Origin: Nocardiopsis ansamitocini
GTDB lineage: Bacteria > Actinomycetota > Actinomycetes > Streptosporangiales > Streptosporangiaceae
Direction: 5' to 3'
DNA length: 64,000 nucleotides
Assembly (NCBI RefSeq): GCF_030268225.1
Contig: NZ_BSQG01000002.1
Coordinates: 496,001 to 560,000, forward strand
Shown: piece by piece, positions 50,546 through 59,808 of the stretch
Position numbering within the stretch: the first letter of the stretch is position 1
Layout of the letters: each line of letters opens with the position of its first letter
Notes under the pieces: model-generated
What the model was told of the DNA's origin: nothing
Database searches by the model: none
Seen by the model: only the letters and a program-made list of their open reading frames with translations
Position numbers and translations under genes: made by a program

Positions 50546-52000
50546 GTGTCCAGCCAGTCCTCCACGCCCCTCCACCTGCGCAACTTCATCAATGGCGCCT
50601 ACGTGGACGCCGCCGACGGGCGCACCGCCCCGGTCATCGACCCGGCCACCGGTGAACCCTTCGCAGAGGCTGCGGTTTCCGCGGCGGCCGACATCGACGC
50701 GGCCTTCCGCGCCGCCGGCGAGGCGTTCGAGGGCGGTTGGCGCGACAGCACTCCCGCCGAGCGCCAGATCGCACTCAACCGCTTCGCCGACGCCGTCGAC
50801 GATCGCGCCGACGACCTGGTCGCAGCCGAGGTCCGCAACTGCGGCAAGCCCGTCCAGGCCACCAAGGACGAGGAGATCTGGCAGGTCACCGACGCGCTTC
50901 GGTTCTTCGCCGGTGCCGCGCGCACCCTGGAGGGCAAGGCGGCCGGCGAGTACATGGCCGACCACACTTCCTGGATCCGTCGCGAACCGCTCGGGGTGGT
51001 CGGCCAGATCACCCCGTGGAACTACCCGATGGCGATGGCGGCCTGGAAGATCGGCCCCGCTCTGGCCGCGGGTGACACGATCGTGCTCAAGCCCTCCGAC
51101 ACCACCCCCGCCTCCACCCTGCTGCTCGCAGAGATCGCCGCGGAATTCTTCCCGCCCGGAGTGTTCAACGTGGTGACCGGGGACCGCGACACCGGACGCG
51201 CTCTCGTGGACCACCCCGCGCCCAGGCTGATCTCGCTCACCGGTTCCACGCGGGCCGGGTTCGAGGTGGCCCAGGCGGGGTCCCGCGACCTCAAGCGCCT
51301 CCACCTGGAACTGGGGGGCAAAGCCCCGGTCATCGTGTTCGACGACGCAGACGTGGAGCGTGCCGCCCGGGGTATCGCCGAGGCCGGCTACTTCAACGCC
51401 GGCCAGGACTGCACGGCCGCCACCCGGGTACTCGCCGGAGCGGGAATCCACGACGAACTCGCCGCGGCACTGGCCGAGCAGGCCAAGAACACCACGACCG
51501 GGGGCCCCGACCGGACCGATGCCGCCTACGGTCCGCTGAACAACGCCAACCAACTGGCGAGGGTGAGCGGTTTCCTCGACCGGGTCCCCGGTCATGCGTC
51601 CGTACTCGCGGGCGGTGCCGCGTTGGACGGGCCCGGTTACTTCTTCGCCCCCACGGTCGTCGCCGGCCTCGTCCAGGGCGACGAGATGGTCACCGACGAG
51701 ATCTTCGGACCGGTGATCACCGTCCAGCGCTTCGACGACGAGGACACCGCCGTCGCCTGGGCCAACTCCGTGCAGTACGGGCTGGCCTCCAGCGTCTGGA
51801 CCAGGGACCATGCGCGTGCCCTGCGCGTGTCGCGTCGTCTGGACTTCGGCTGCGTATGGATCAACACCCACATTCCGATCGTCGCGGAGATGCCACACGG
51901 CGGATTCAAGCACTCCGGTTACGGAAAAGACCTCTCGCTTTACAGCCTGGAGGAGTACACGAGGGTGAAGCACGTTATGAGCTACATCGGCAAAGAATAA
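50546..52000 (+). CDS. Aminobutyraldehyde dehydrogenase-like aldehyde dehydrogenase
   Basis: NAD(P)-dependent aldehyde dehydrogenase of 484 residues, oxidising 4-aminobutyraldehyde or a similar aminoaldehyde to the acid (GABA). Motifs: oxyanion NYPMAMAAWK near 165, catalytic Glu in LELGGKAP, catalytic Cys in AGQDCTAATR and the C-terminal HGGFKHSGYGKDLS. The GTG at 50546 has a GAGGAGAG site; upstream starts would add a tail not found in the family. The context (Pot transporter, aminotransferase) supports the polyamine role over betaine aldehyde. Confidence 0.85.
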   Translation: MSSQSSTPLHLRNFINGAYVDAADGRTAPVIDPATGEPFAEAAVSAAADIDAAFRAAGEAFEGGWRDSTPAERQIALNRFADAVDDRADDLVAAEVRNCGKPVQATKDEEIWQVTDALRFFAGAARTLEGKAAGEYMADHTSWIRREPLGVVGQITPWNYPMAMAAWKIGPALAAGDTIVLKPSDTTPASTLLLAEIAAEFFPPGVFNVVTGDRDTGRALVDHPAPRLISLTGSTRAGFEVAQAGSRDLKRLHLELGGKAPVIVFDDADVERAARGIAEAGYFNAGQDCTAATRVLAGAGIHDELAAALAEQAKNTTTGGPDRTDAAYGPLNNANQLARVSGFLDRVPGHASVLAGGAALDGPGYFFAPTVVAGLVQGDEMVTDEIFGPVITVQRFDDEDTAVAWANSVQYGLASSVWTRDHARALRVSRRLDFGCVWINTHIPIVAEMPHGGFKHSGYGKDLSLYSLEEYTRVKHVMSYIGKE

Positions 52001-52126
52001 TCCGGTAACACTGAACGAGTCGTTCTTGTAACCGGAAAAACATCGGCCCTGCAGTAATATCAGCGCTCCCCAGCCGGCTGATGCCGGGATTTCAGGAAAG
52101 AAACTGATAAAAGGACGACCTGGATC

Positions 52127-53272
52127 ATGGCGACCACCACCACCGAAGAGACACCGGTTCCGCAGGAACCGAGCACACGGGGCGGCGGTGCCGCCATCGC
52201 CCTGGAGGGCGTCGCCAAGGCGTACCGTTCGGGCCACGGCACCATCGACGCGGTCCGACAGGTCGACCTGACCATCGAACAGGGCGAGTTCTTCTCCCTG
52301 CTGGGCCCCTCGGGGTGTGGCAAGACCACCACCATGCGGATGATCGCCGGGTTCGAGGAGCCGACCTCCGGCGTGGTGCGCCTGGCCGGCGAGGACGTCA
52401 CGGGCGTCGCCCCCAACCGGCGCGACGTCAACATGGTCTTCCAGAGCTACGCGTTGTTTCCGCACATGAGCGTCGCCGACAACGTTGCCTTCGGTCTCAA
52501 GCGCAAGAAGGTCGCCGCGGTCGAGATCACCCGTCGCGTCACCGAGATCCTGGAACTGGTGGAGCTCGGTGACCGTGCCAAGTACAAGCCCGCCCAGTTG
52601 TCCGGCGGCCAGCAGCAACGCGTCGCGCTGGCCCGCGCCCTGGTCAACCGGCCCAGTGCGCTGCTGCTCGACGAACCCCTCGCCGCGCTCGACCTCAAAC
52701 TGCGTCAGGCGATGCAGATCGAGCTCAAGCGAATCCAGCGCGAGGTCGGCATCACCTTCGTCTACGTCACGCACGACCAGGGCGAGGCGCTCACCATGTC
52801 CGACCGCATCGCCGTCATGAACAAGGGCGTGATCGAGCAGCTGGGGACACCCGCCCAGATCTACGAGACCCCGGCAACGCGGTTCGTCGCAGGCTTCATC
52901 GGCACCTCCAACCTGGTGACCGGTGTGGTTGCCAGGGGTGTCGGCGGCTACTCCAGGTTGGACTACAGCGACGGCCAGCAGGTGCTGGTGCGTACCGACG
53001 CCATCTCGGGCGAACACGTCCTGGTGACGGTACGACCCGAGAAGATCCACCTGGGCAAACACCAGCCCGGTACCGACCTGAGCCGACTCAGGGGCACCGT
53101 CCGCGAGGTCGTCTACATGGGTTCCACGACCCATTACGCAGTGGACACCGCGCAGGGTACCGGGATGACGGTCTTCCAACAGAACGTCTCCGACGCCAGC
53201 AACCTCGCCGAGCGCGGCGACACCGTATGGCTGTCCTGGCGCCCCGAGCATTCCTACGCACTGCCCAGCTGA
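52127..53272 (+). CDS. potA: Spermidine/putrescine ABC transporter ATPase PotA
   Basis: 381-residue ABC ATPase. Walker [12 protein letters not shown]-loop [12 protein letters not shown], signature [15 protein letters not shown], Walker [13 protein letters not shown] and His switch VTHDQGEAL, then a C-terminal TOBE domain (about 285-375) typical of PotA/CysA. It energises the permeases encoded by potB and potC. ATG at 52127 with an AAGGACG site. First gene of a four-gene transporter unit; upstream is a GAACGA-G-TCGTTC palindrome (52013-52025). Confidence 0.92.
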   Translation: MATTTTEETPVPQEPSTRGGGAAIALEGVAKAYRSGHGTIDAVRQVDLTIEQGEFFSLLGPSGCGKTTTMRMIAGFEEPTSGVVRLAGEDVTGVAPNRRDVNMVFQSYALFPHMSVADNVAFGLKRKKVAAVEITRRVTEILELVELGDRAKYKPAQLSGGQQQRVALARALVNRPSALLLDEPLAALDLKLRQAMQIELKRIQREVGITFVYVTHDQGEALTMSDRIAVMNKGVIEQLGTPAQIYETPATRFVAGFIGTSNLVTGVVARGVGGYSRLDYSDGQQVLVRTDAISGEHVLVTVRPEKIHLGKHQPGTDLSRLRGTVREVVYMGSTTHYAVDTAQGTGMTVFQQNVSDASNLAERGDTVWLSWRPEHSYALPS

Positions 53273-53308
53273 CCCCGTCCATCCCCACCGAACAGAGCGG
53301 TAGACGTC

Positions 53309-54541
53309 GTGCGAAACACCCCCCGACCCTCACCCGCGCTGCTGCGGGGCTTGACCCAGGCCCGCTACAGCCGCCGCGCCACCCTGAAGCTCACCGGGCT
53401 CTCCGCCGCCGCACTCGCCCTCGCCGGATGCGGTGTCCAGGGCCAACAGCAGCAGCCCCAGGACTCGACGGACTTCTGGGCCGACAAGCAGAGCAACGGG
53501 AAACTGCGCTTCGCGAACTGGCCGCTCTACATGGACTCCGACCGCACCCAGCTCACCCGGTTCACCGAGGCCACCGGGGTCACCGTGGACTATGAGGAGT
53601 CCGTCCAGGACAACCCGTCCTGGTTCGGGCAGATTCAGCCGATCCTCGCCAACGGCGGCGACATCGGTGCCGACCTCATGGTCATGACCAACGGCCTGGA
53701 ACTGGCCAAACTCATTGCCCTGGGATACCTCGCGCCACTGGACCCGGCCCAACTGCCCAATTTCGCCGAGTACGCCGGCGAGATCTACAAGAAAACCGCC
53801 TACGACCCCGGCAACACGTTCACGGTGCCCTACGCCTCGGGAATGACCGGAATCGCCTACGATCCCGAGCGCACCGGCCGCACGCTCACCAGTATCGCCG
53901 ACCTTTGGGACCCTGCTTTCGAAGGCCGGGTGGGGATGATGGCCGACCCCCAGGAGATCGCCAACTTCGGATTGCTCTACAACGGGATCGACCCGGCCGA
54001 CTCCACCCCCGACGACTGGCGCACCGCGGCCGAAAGCCTCAAGCAGCAGCGCGACGACAAGATCGTGCGGGCCTACTACAGCCAGGACTACATCCAGCCG
54101 CTCACCAACGGCGACGTCTGGGCCACCATGGCCTGGTCCGGCGACATCTACCAGCAGAACGCCGCCGAGGGCACCAACCTGGAGTTCTTCATCCCGGAGG
54201 AAGGGGCGACCCTCTGGACGGACAACATGATGATCCCGTCCACCGCGAAGAATCCGGTCGACGCCCTGATGATGATGGACTTCCTCTACGACCCCGAGGT
54301 CGCGGCCAGTCTGGCCGAGTACATCACGTTCGTGCCCCCCGTTCCCGACGCACAGAACGTGCTGCGCGACAAGGCCGGGACGCTCGACGGGGACGAGCAG
54401 GCGGCTCTTGAGGAACTGGCCGCCAGCCCGTTGGTCTTTCCCACCGACGCCGACTACGCGAAGCTGCACAACTACGTGTCACTGCCCGCCGGCGAAGAGG
54501 AGGAGTTCACCTCCATATTCCTCGCGATCACGCAGGCCTAG
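53309..54541 (+). CDS. potD: Polyamine ABC transporter substrate-binding lipoprotein PotD-like
   Basis: 410 residues. The N-terminus has a twin-arginine-type motif YSRRATLKLTG followed by a lipobox LALAGC, so it is probably exported by Tat and lipidated. The mature part is a PotD/PotF fold: LRFANWPLYMDSD, ILANGGDIGADLMVMTNG, and YYSQDYIQPLTNGDVWATMAWSGD (part of the ligand site; Asp/Trp residues are seen). GTG start. Order potA-potD-potB-potC is unusual compared with E. coli (A-B-C-D). Confidence 0.88.
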   Translation: MRNTPRPSPALLRGLTQARYSRRATLKLTGLSAAALALAGCGVQGQQQQPQDSTDFWADKQSNGKLRFANWPLYMDSDRTQLTRFTEATGVTVDYEESVQDNPSWFGQIQPILANGGDIGADLMVMTNGLELAKLIALGYLAPLDPAQLPNFAEYAGEIYKKTAYDPGNTFTVPYASGMTGIAYDPERTGRTLTSIADLWDPAFEGRVGMMADPQEIANFGLLYNGIDPADSTPDDWRTAAESLKQQRDDKIVRAYYSQDYIQPLTNGDVWATMAWSGDIYQQNAAEGTNLEFFIPEEGATLWTDNMMIPSTAKNPVDALMMMDFLYDPEVAASLAEYITFVPPVPDAQNVLRDKAGTLDGDEQAALEELAASPLVFPTDADYAKLHNYVSLPAGEEEEFTSIFLAITQA

Positions 54542-54544
54542 ACC

Positions 54545-55408
54545 ATGGCGCGGGAGAGAACCACAGCGACGCCCTACCTCCTGGCCATGCCGGGATGGAT
54601 CTGGCTGGCGGCCTTCTTCGTGGTGCCGATCATCGGGATGCTCTGGATGTCCCTCATGACCGGCAACATCGTCACCGGCTTCCAGCCCACCTTCAACTTC
54701 GGGGTCTATCCCCAGGTGATCGCCACCTACTGGGAGCAGATCCTGCGCTCCCTGGCCTACGGGTTGTGCGCCACCCTGCTGTGCATCGCCATCGGCTACC
54801 CACTGGCCTTCTGGATCGCCTTTCACGGCGGCAGGAACAAGGCCACCTACCTGCTCCTGCTGCTCCTGCCGTTCTTCGTGTCGCAGATCCTGCGCACCAT
54901 TTCCTGGAAGTTCCTGCTCGCCGACAACGGCGTCATCCTCGGCACGCTCAAGAGCGCCGGGCTGCTCCCCGACGGCGCCCACGTGCTCAGCACATCCACC
55001 GCCGTGGTCTTCGGGCTCGCCTACACCTTCCTGCCGTTCATGGTCCTGCCGATCTACGCGGTCCTGGAGCGGGTGGACCACCGGATCGTCGAGGCGGCCC
55101 ACGACCTCTACGCCTCCCGGATCCAGGCGTTCGTCCGCGTGGTCCTGCCGTTGTCGCTGCCCGGCCTCTTCGCCGGCGTACTGCTCGTCTTCGTGCCCAG
55201 CAGCGCCGACTACGTCAACGCCTCGGTGCTGGGTGGGACGCACAACACCATGATCGGCAACATCATCCAGTCGCAGTACCTGGTCAACAACGCCTATCCG
55301 GTGGCCTCCGCGATCACCTTCGTGCTGATGGCGATCCTGTTGGTCGGCATCTTCAGTTACGCCAAGGCGCTCGGCACCGAACAGGTCATGGAGGTGCAGG
55401 CCAAGTGA
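54545..55408 (+). CDS. potB: Polyamine ABC transporter permease PotB
   Basis: 287-residue inner-membrane permease with six helices. The EAA coupling loop is seen at RIVEAAHDLYASRIQAFVRV (near 180-200). It starts three bases after potD and ends in a GTGA overlap with potC. It forms the channel with PotC. Confidence 0.9.
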   Translation: MARERTTATPYLLAMPGWIWLAAFFVVPIIGMLWMSLMTGNIVTGFQPTFNFGVYPQVIATYWEQILRSLAYGLCATLLCIAIGYPLAFWIAFHGGRNKATYLLLLLLPFFVSQILRTISWKFLLADNGVILGTLKSAGLLPDGAHVLSTSTAVVFGLAYTFLPFMVLPIYAVLERVDHRIVEAAHDLYASRIQAFVRVVLPLSLPGLFAGVLLVFVPSSADYVNASVLGGTHNTMIGNIIQSQYLVNNAYPVASAITFVLMAILLVGIFSYAKALGTEQVMEVQAK

Positions 55409-56241
55409 GCACGACCACGAGGAGCGGGGCGTCCCGGCCTGCTGCGCGCGCCGCCCGCGGCAGGCGCGGCGTCAACTGGGGAAAATGGTTCACCTGGGCC
55501 GTTCTCGGCTGGTTGTTCCTCCCGATCGCCGGGATGATCGCGTTCAGCTTCAACGACATCGCCGGACGCCAGAACGTCACCTGGCAGGGCTTCACCCTCA
55601 AGTGGTACGGCCAGGCGTTCGCGTACTCCGACCTCAACGACGCGCTGATCAACACGCTGTCGATCGGCGTGCTCACCATGCTCATCGCGGGAGGGATCGG
55701 CAGCCTGCTCGGGCTGGCGCTCGGCCGGCACCGGTTCCGCGGCCAGGGGGTCAGCAACCTCGTCATGTTCGCCGCGATCTCGGCCCCCGAGGTCGTGATC
55801 GGCGCGGCACTGCTGTCGCTGTTCCTCACCCTCAACCTGACCACGGGCTTCGTCACCATTCTCATCGCCCACGTCATGTTCACCGTCTCGTTCGTGGCGA
55901 TCACGGTGCGGGCGCGCGTCATGACACTGGATTCCAAACTGGAGGAGGCCGCCCGCGACTTGGGGGCGGACGCCTGGACGACCTTCCGGTTGGTGACCTT
56001 CCCGATGCTGCTGCCGGCGATCATGGCCGGCGGCCTGCTGGCCATGGCCTTGTCGGTGGACGACTTCATCATCACCACGTTCGTCAGCGGTGACACCACG
56101 ACGTTCCCGCTGTGGATCTGGGGGTCCACCCGGGTCGGAATCCCCCCGCAGGTCAACGTGATGGGCACCCTCATCTTCGCGTTCGGGGTGCTGCTCGCCC
56201 TCGTCAACGTCCTACTCGCCCGTTCGTCCCGCCGAGCGTGA
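55405..56241 (+). CDS. potC: Polyamine ABC transporter permease PotC
   Basis: 278-residue permease with six helices. The N-terminal tail is basic (RPAARAARGRRG). EAA loop: KLEEAARDLGADAWTTFRLV near residues 170-190. FSVDDFIITTFVSGD-like motif (LSVDDFIITTFVSG) is the PotC family signature before the last helices. GTG start overlaps potB by four bases. Confidence 0.9.
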   Translation: MSTTTRSGASRPAARAARGRRGVNWGKWFTWAVLGWLFLPIAGMIAFSFNDIAGRQNVTWQGFTLKWYGQAFAYSDLNDALINTLSIGVLTMLIAGGIGSLLGLALGRHRFRGQGVSNLVMFAAISAPEVVIGAALLSLFLTLNLTTGFVTILIAHVMFTVSFVAITVRARVMTLDSKLEEAARDLGADAWTTFRLVTFPMLLPAIMAGGLLAMALSVDDFIITTFVSGDTTTFPLWIWGSTRVGIPPQVNVMGTLIFAFGVLLALVNVLLARSSRRA

Positions 56242-56303
56242 CCTTGCTCCTCCTCCACCTGCGGTGGCAGCGTGGATGACGTCACGATCGGCGAAGAGAG
56301 AAA

Positions 56304-57734
56304 GTGATAGCCGTGTCCGCAGCAGCCCGGAGGGCCGCCGCCGCGCTGGCCGACGCCGCGCCCCGGATCTTCTGGACCGACCCCGACGTCCCCGGCCACG
56401 ACGTCCCCGAACCCGCCCCGCCGCTGAGCGGCCGGGTGCGGGCGGACCTCGCCGTCGTGGGCGGCGGGTTCAGCGGTCTGTGGAGTGCGCTCATCGCAAA
56501 GGAACGCGACCCCGACCGCGACGTCGTGCTGCTGGAGGCCCGCACGGTCGGATGGGCGGCGTCGGGGCGCAACGGAGGATTCTGCGAAGCCAGCCTCACC
56601 CACGGCTACGCCAACGGGGCCGAGCGCTGGCCCGACGAGATCGTCGAACTGGAGCGTCTGGGCCGTCAGAACCTGGACCGCATCGCCGATGCCGTGGAGC
56701 GCCACGGCATCGACTGCGAGTTCGAGCGCACCGGCCAGTTGATCCTGGCCACCCGGGACTGGCACAACGCCGAACTCGCCGAGTACGGCGAACAGTTGCG
56801 CGCGCTGGGCCACAAGGCCGTGAACCTGGACGCCGACCAGGCCCGCGCCGAGGTGAACTCGCCCACCTATCTCGGCGGTCTCTACGAGCCCGACGGCACC
56901 GCCATGCTGCACCCGGCCAAACTCGCCTGGGGGTTGCGCGCGGCCTGCCTGCGTCTGGGGGTGCGCATCTTCGAGCACAGTCCCGTGCGCTCCATCCGCA
57001 GCGAGCCCGTCGCGGTGCGGTTGGAGACGCGGGGCGGCTCGGTGTCGGCCCCGGCCGTCGCCTGGGGCACCGGCGCGTTCCCGGGCCCGCTGCGCCGGAT
57101 CCGCCGCCACGTCGTTCCGGTGTACGACTACGTGCTGATGACCGAGCCGCTCACCGCCGACCAGAAGAACGCCGTCGGCTGGAAGAGCCGGGCGGGGCTG
57201 TCGGACGCGGCCAATCAGTTCCACTACTACCGGCTCACCGCGGACGACCGCATCCTCTGGGGAGGCTACGACGTCATCTACCACTACGGCGGCGGTATCC
57301 GTCCGGAGTACGACCAGCGCTCCGAGACCTTCCAACGGCTCGCCGAGCACTTCTTCGAGACGTTCCCCCAGCTGCCGGACGTGCGCTTCACCCACCGATG
57401 GGGCGGGGTGATCGACACGTGTAGCCGGTTCTGCGCCTATTTCGACACCGCCTACGACGGCCGGTTGGCCTACGCCGCCGGCTACACCGGCCTCGGCGTG
57501 GGAGCCACCCGCTTCGGTGCCGAGGTCATGCTCGACACGCTCGCGGGAGCCGACACCGAACTCACCCGCCCGGAGATGGTGCGTACCAAACCGCTGCCCT
57601 TCCCCCCGGAACCCCTGCGGTTCGCCGGGATCGAGCTCACCCGACGCTCCATAGCCGCAGCCGACCGCAACGGCGGTCGCCGCAACCTGTGGCTGCGCGG
57701 GCTGGACGCGGTAGGGCTGGGGTTCGACAGCTGA
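56304..57734 (+). CDS. FAD-dependent oxidoreductase (gamma-glutamylputrescine oxidase-like, PuuB)
   Basis: 476-residue DAO-family flavoprotein. FAD loop DLAVVGGGFSGLWSALIA near residues 48-65, then LLEARTVGWAASGRNGGF (conserved RNGGF), a substrate domain (about 100-350) and the C-terminal FAD block AYAAGYTGLGVGATRFGAEV. Placed 62 bases after potC, it would oxidise putrescine or glutamylputrescine. No glutamine-synthetase-like PuuA is in the window, so the substrate may be the free polyamine. GTG at 56304 or 56313; the first has the better ribosome spacing. Confidence 0.8.
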   Translation: MIAVSAAARRAAAALADAAPRIFWTDPDVPGHDVPEPAPPLSGRVRADLAVVGGGFSGLWSALIAKERDPDRDVVLLEARTVGWAASGRNGGFCEASLTHGYANGAERWPDEIVELERLGRQNLDRIADAVERHGIDCEFERTGQLILATRDWHNAELAEYGEQLRALGHKAVNLDADQARAEVNSPTYLGGLYEPDGTAMLHPAKLAWGLRAACLRLGVRIFEHSPVRSIRSEPVAVRLETRGGSVSAPAVAWGTGAFPGPLRRIRRHVVPVYDYVLMTEPLTADQKNAVGWKSRAGLSDAANQFHYYRLTADDRILWGGYDVIYHYGGGIRPEYDQRSETFQRLAEHFFETFPQLPDVRFTHRWGGVIDTCSRFCAYFDTAYDGRLAYAAGYTGLGVGATRFGAEVMLDTLAGADTELTRPEMVRTKPLPFPPEPLRFAGIELTRRSIAAADRNGGRRNLWLRGLDAVGLGFDS

Positions 57735-57752
57735 CCGCCACACGCGAGGCGC

Positions 57753-57795
57753 GGCCCCGGGGATGACGATCGTCATCCCCGGGGCCCACGTTTTT
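57753..57795 (+). terminator. Strong terminator after the polyamine operon (34-bp palindrome)
   Basis: Positions 57753-57786 are a perfect palindrome, followed after four bases by T5 (57791-57795). Confidence 0.9.
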
Positions 57796-57857
57796 CACGG
57801 CGTCCCGGTGACACCGGCTCCTACAGCACAATCGCCTGCTCCGGCAGGCTTGTGGAC

Positions 57858-58823
57858 ATGACGACGGCACAGCAGCACACCGCGATCAGCGTCCAGGACC
57901 TCCGCCAGGCGTACGGCACTTTCGAGGCCGTCCGGGGTGTCTCCTTCGATGTCGCCCCCGGCGAACTCTTCGCGCTCCTGGGAACGAACGGCGCCGGCAA
58001 GACCACCACCATCGAGACGCTGGAGGGTTTCCGCAAGCCCACCGCCGGTACGGTGCGGGTCTTCGGTACCGACCCGTTCGGCCAGCCCGCCGCGCTGCGC
58101 CCGCGGGTGAACGCCGTCCTCCAGCACAGCGGCGTCTTCGAGGAACTCACCGTCGCCGAGACGATCGATCTCGCCCGCGACCTGGCCGCCCGGCCGATGG
58201 GGCGCGTCGAGGTCCTGAAGACGGTCAGCCTCACCGACAAGGCCACCGTCGCCGTCCGTCAGCTCTCCGGGGGACAGAAGCGCCGCCTGGACCTCGCCCT
58301 GGCGATTCTCACCCGCCCCGAGGTGCTGTTCCTGGACGAGCCCACCACCGGGATGGACCCGGAGATGCGCAGGGAGACCTGGAGGATCATCGGCGACCAG
58401 GTGGCCCAAGGGGTGGCCGTGCTGCTCACCACCCACTACCTGGAGGAGGCCGAGCGTCTCGCCGACCGCCTGGCGATCATGCGCAACGGTCTGGTGGAGG
58501 TCGAGGGGACCGTCGCCGGGGTCGTCGCCGGCAAGGGCGACCGGATCGGCTTCCGTATGCCCGACCGGATCCGCTCCGAGGACCTGCCGCGTCTGCCCGG
58601 AGCCCGTTTCTCCGTCGAGGTGCGCAGCGGCGACCAATGGGCCGCCTACGACGTCTCCGGGGACGACATCGCCGGCCGCGCCCACCGTGCCGTCGCAACG
58701 CTGATGGGCTGGGCCGACTCCAACGGCATCACCCTGGAGCGCCTACAGGTGCGCACCGCCTCCCTGGAGGACGTCTTCCTCGACATCGCCGACGGTGACG
58801 CCGCCGTCCCCGCCGGCGCCTGA
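57858..58823 (+). CDS. ABC transporter ATP-binding protein (ABC-2 exporter)
   Basis: 321-residue ATPase of the DrrA/CcmA-like drug-export class. Walker A GTNGAGKTTT, signature LSGGQKRRLDLALAI, Walker B VLFLDEPTTGMD and His switch LTTHYLEEAERLAD. A C-terminal accessory domain (about 225-315) with TASLEDVFLDIADGD is family-typical. The ATG at 57858 is preferred; a GTG two codons earlier is possible. Pairs with the ABC-2 permease 48 bases downstream. Confidence 0.9.
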   Translation: MTTAQQHTAISVQDLRQAYGTFEAVRGVSFDVAPGELFALLGTNGAGKTTTIETLEGFRKPTAGTVRVFGTDPFGQPAALRPRVNAVLQHSGVFEELTVAETIDLARDLAARPMGRVEVLKTVSLTDKATVAVRQLSGGQKRRLDLALAILTRPEVLFLDEPTTGMDPEMRRETWRIIGDQVAQGVAVLLTTHYLEEAERLADRLAIMRNGLVEVEGTVAGVVAGKGDRIGFRMPDRIRSEDLPRLPGARFSVEVRSGDQWAAYDVSGDDIAGRAHRAVATLMGWADSNGITLERLQVRTASLEDVFLDIADGDAAVPAGA

Positions 58824-58871
58824 CCGCCGGCCCCGGCGTCCGACCCGAACCACCCCACCAGGAGACCCACG

Positions 58872-59729
58872 ATGGCCACGACCACCACCGCGCCCACCGC
58901 ACGAAGCACCGAGCAGCGAAGCGCGGTCAACCCGTTGCGTCAGACGCTGCGCCTGACCCGGACCGAGTTCACCCTCTTCTACCGTTACCGGATGGCGCTC
59001 TACGCCGCGGTCCTGCCACTGGTGTTCCTCGTCCCCGTGTTCTCCATGGGCCCCGGCGAGCTGCTCCCCGGTATCGACGCGGTCGCCTTCTCCCTCACCA
59101 ACTTCTTCGCCATGGCGGCCATGACCATCGGTGTCGTGCACGTCTCCAACGTCTACGCCGCGAGGCGTGAACAGCTGGTGCTCAAGCGTTTCCGGGTCGC
59201 CGGCGTCCCGCCGGTCGCGATGTTCGGCGCCACCGCCCTGTCGGTGATCGCAGTGGTCGGAGTGCAGTCCCTCGCCGTCATCGGGGCCCTCGTCGCCATG
59301 ACCGGTTCGCCGCCGGCCGACCCCGTGATGCTGGTGCTGTCGATCCTGCTGATCAGCGTCGTCATGACGCTCTTCGGGGCGGTCATCACCCGGTTCGCCC
59401 GCAACGCCGAGAGCGCGCAGATGATGGCGATGGCCCCGTTCATGCTCCTGATCGTGGCCAGCGGGTTCTTCGTGCCCCTGGAGCTGTTGCCCGACCGTCT
59501 GGCGCAGCTGTTCGGCTACCTCCCGATGGTCCCCGCCATCGAACTGGCCCAGTCCGCGTACTTCGGCCACGACTTCTTCGCCGCCGCGACCGCCCCGGCC
59601 GCGGAGCCTGCCACCGGCCTCCGGTTGTGGACCGCGGCGGTCCCCGCCCTGGCGATCCTGCTCGCCTGGACCGCGGTGCTGGCCTACTCCCTCCGCTACT
59701 TCCGCTGGGACCCGCGCAGCGCCAAGTAA
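58872..59729 (+). CDS. ABC-2 type exporter permease
   Basis: 285-residue permease with six predicted helices and an ABC2_membrane fold: long N-terminal basic tail, LRLTRTEFTLFYRYRMALY, then helices with MAMAPFMLLIVASGFFVPLELLP (the C-terminal conserved block, split here as MAMAPFMLLIVASG and FFVPLELLP). An AGGAG site precedes the ATG. Forms a dimer with the ATPase to export a drug, lipid or peptide; unknown which. Followed by a two-component pair. Confidence 0.88.
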   Translation: MATTTTAPTARSTEQRSAVNPLRQTLRLTRTEFTLFYRYRMALYAAVLPLVFLVPVFSMGPGELLPGIDAVAFSLTNFFAMAAMTIGVVHVSNVYAARREQLVLKRFRVAGVPPVAMFGATALSVIAVVGVQSLAVIGALVAMTGSPPADPVMLVLSILLISVVMTLFGAVITRFARNAESAQMMAMAPFMLLIVASGFFVPLELLPDRLAQLFGYLPMVPAIELAQSAYFGHDFFAAATAPAAEPATGLRLWTAAVPALAILLAWTAVLAYSLRYFRWDPRSAK

Positions 59730-59744
59730 CCCGGCGGCGGGGGT

Positions 59745-59772
59745 GGTGGCCGGGCGCAAACCCCCGGCCACC
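59745..59772 (+). terminator. Hairpin after the exporter permease
   Basis: GGTGGCCGGG (59745-59754) pairs with CCCGGCCACC (59763-59772). It may attenuate read-through into the kinase gene, which has a TAGGCT -10-like box at about 59781. Confidence 0.6.
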
Positions 59773-59808
59773 GCGCACGCGTAGGCTGACGACCTGGAGG
59801 GGGGCACG

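Noticed and set aside
52001-52035. Palindromic sequence after the aldehyde dehydrogenase as a terminator
   Set aside because: The stem is interrupted and followed by A residues instead of T on the plus strand; more likely an operator for potA.
50450-53251. 933-codon open frame on the minus strand across the dehydrogenase and potA
   Set aside because: It spans two genes that have complete catalytic motifs on the plus strand.
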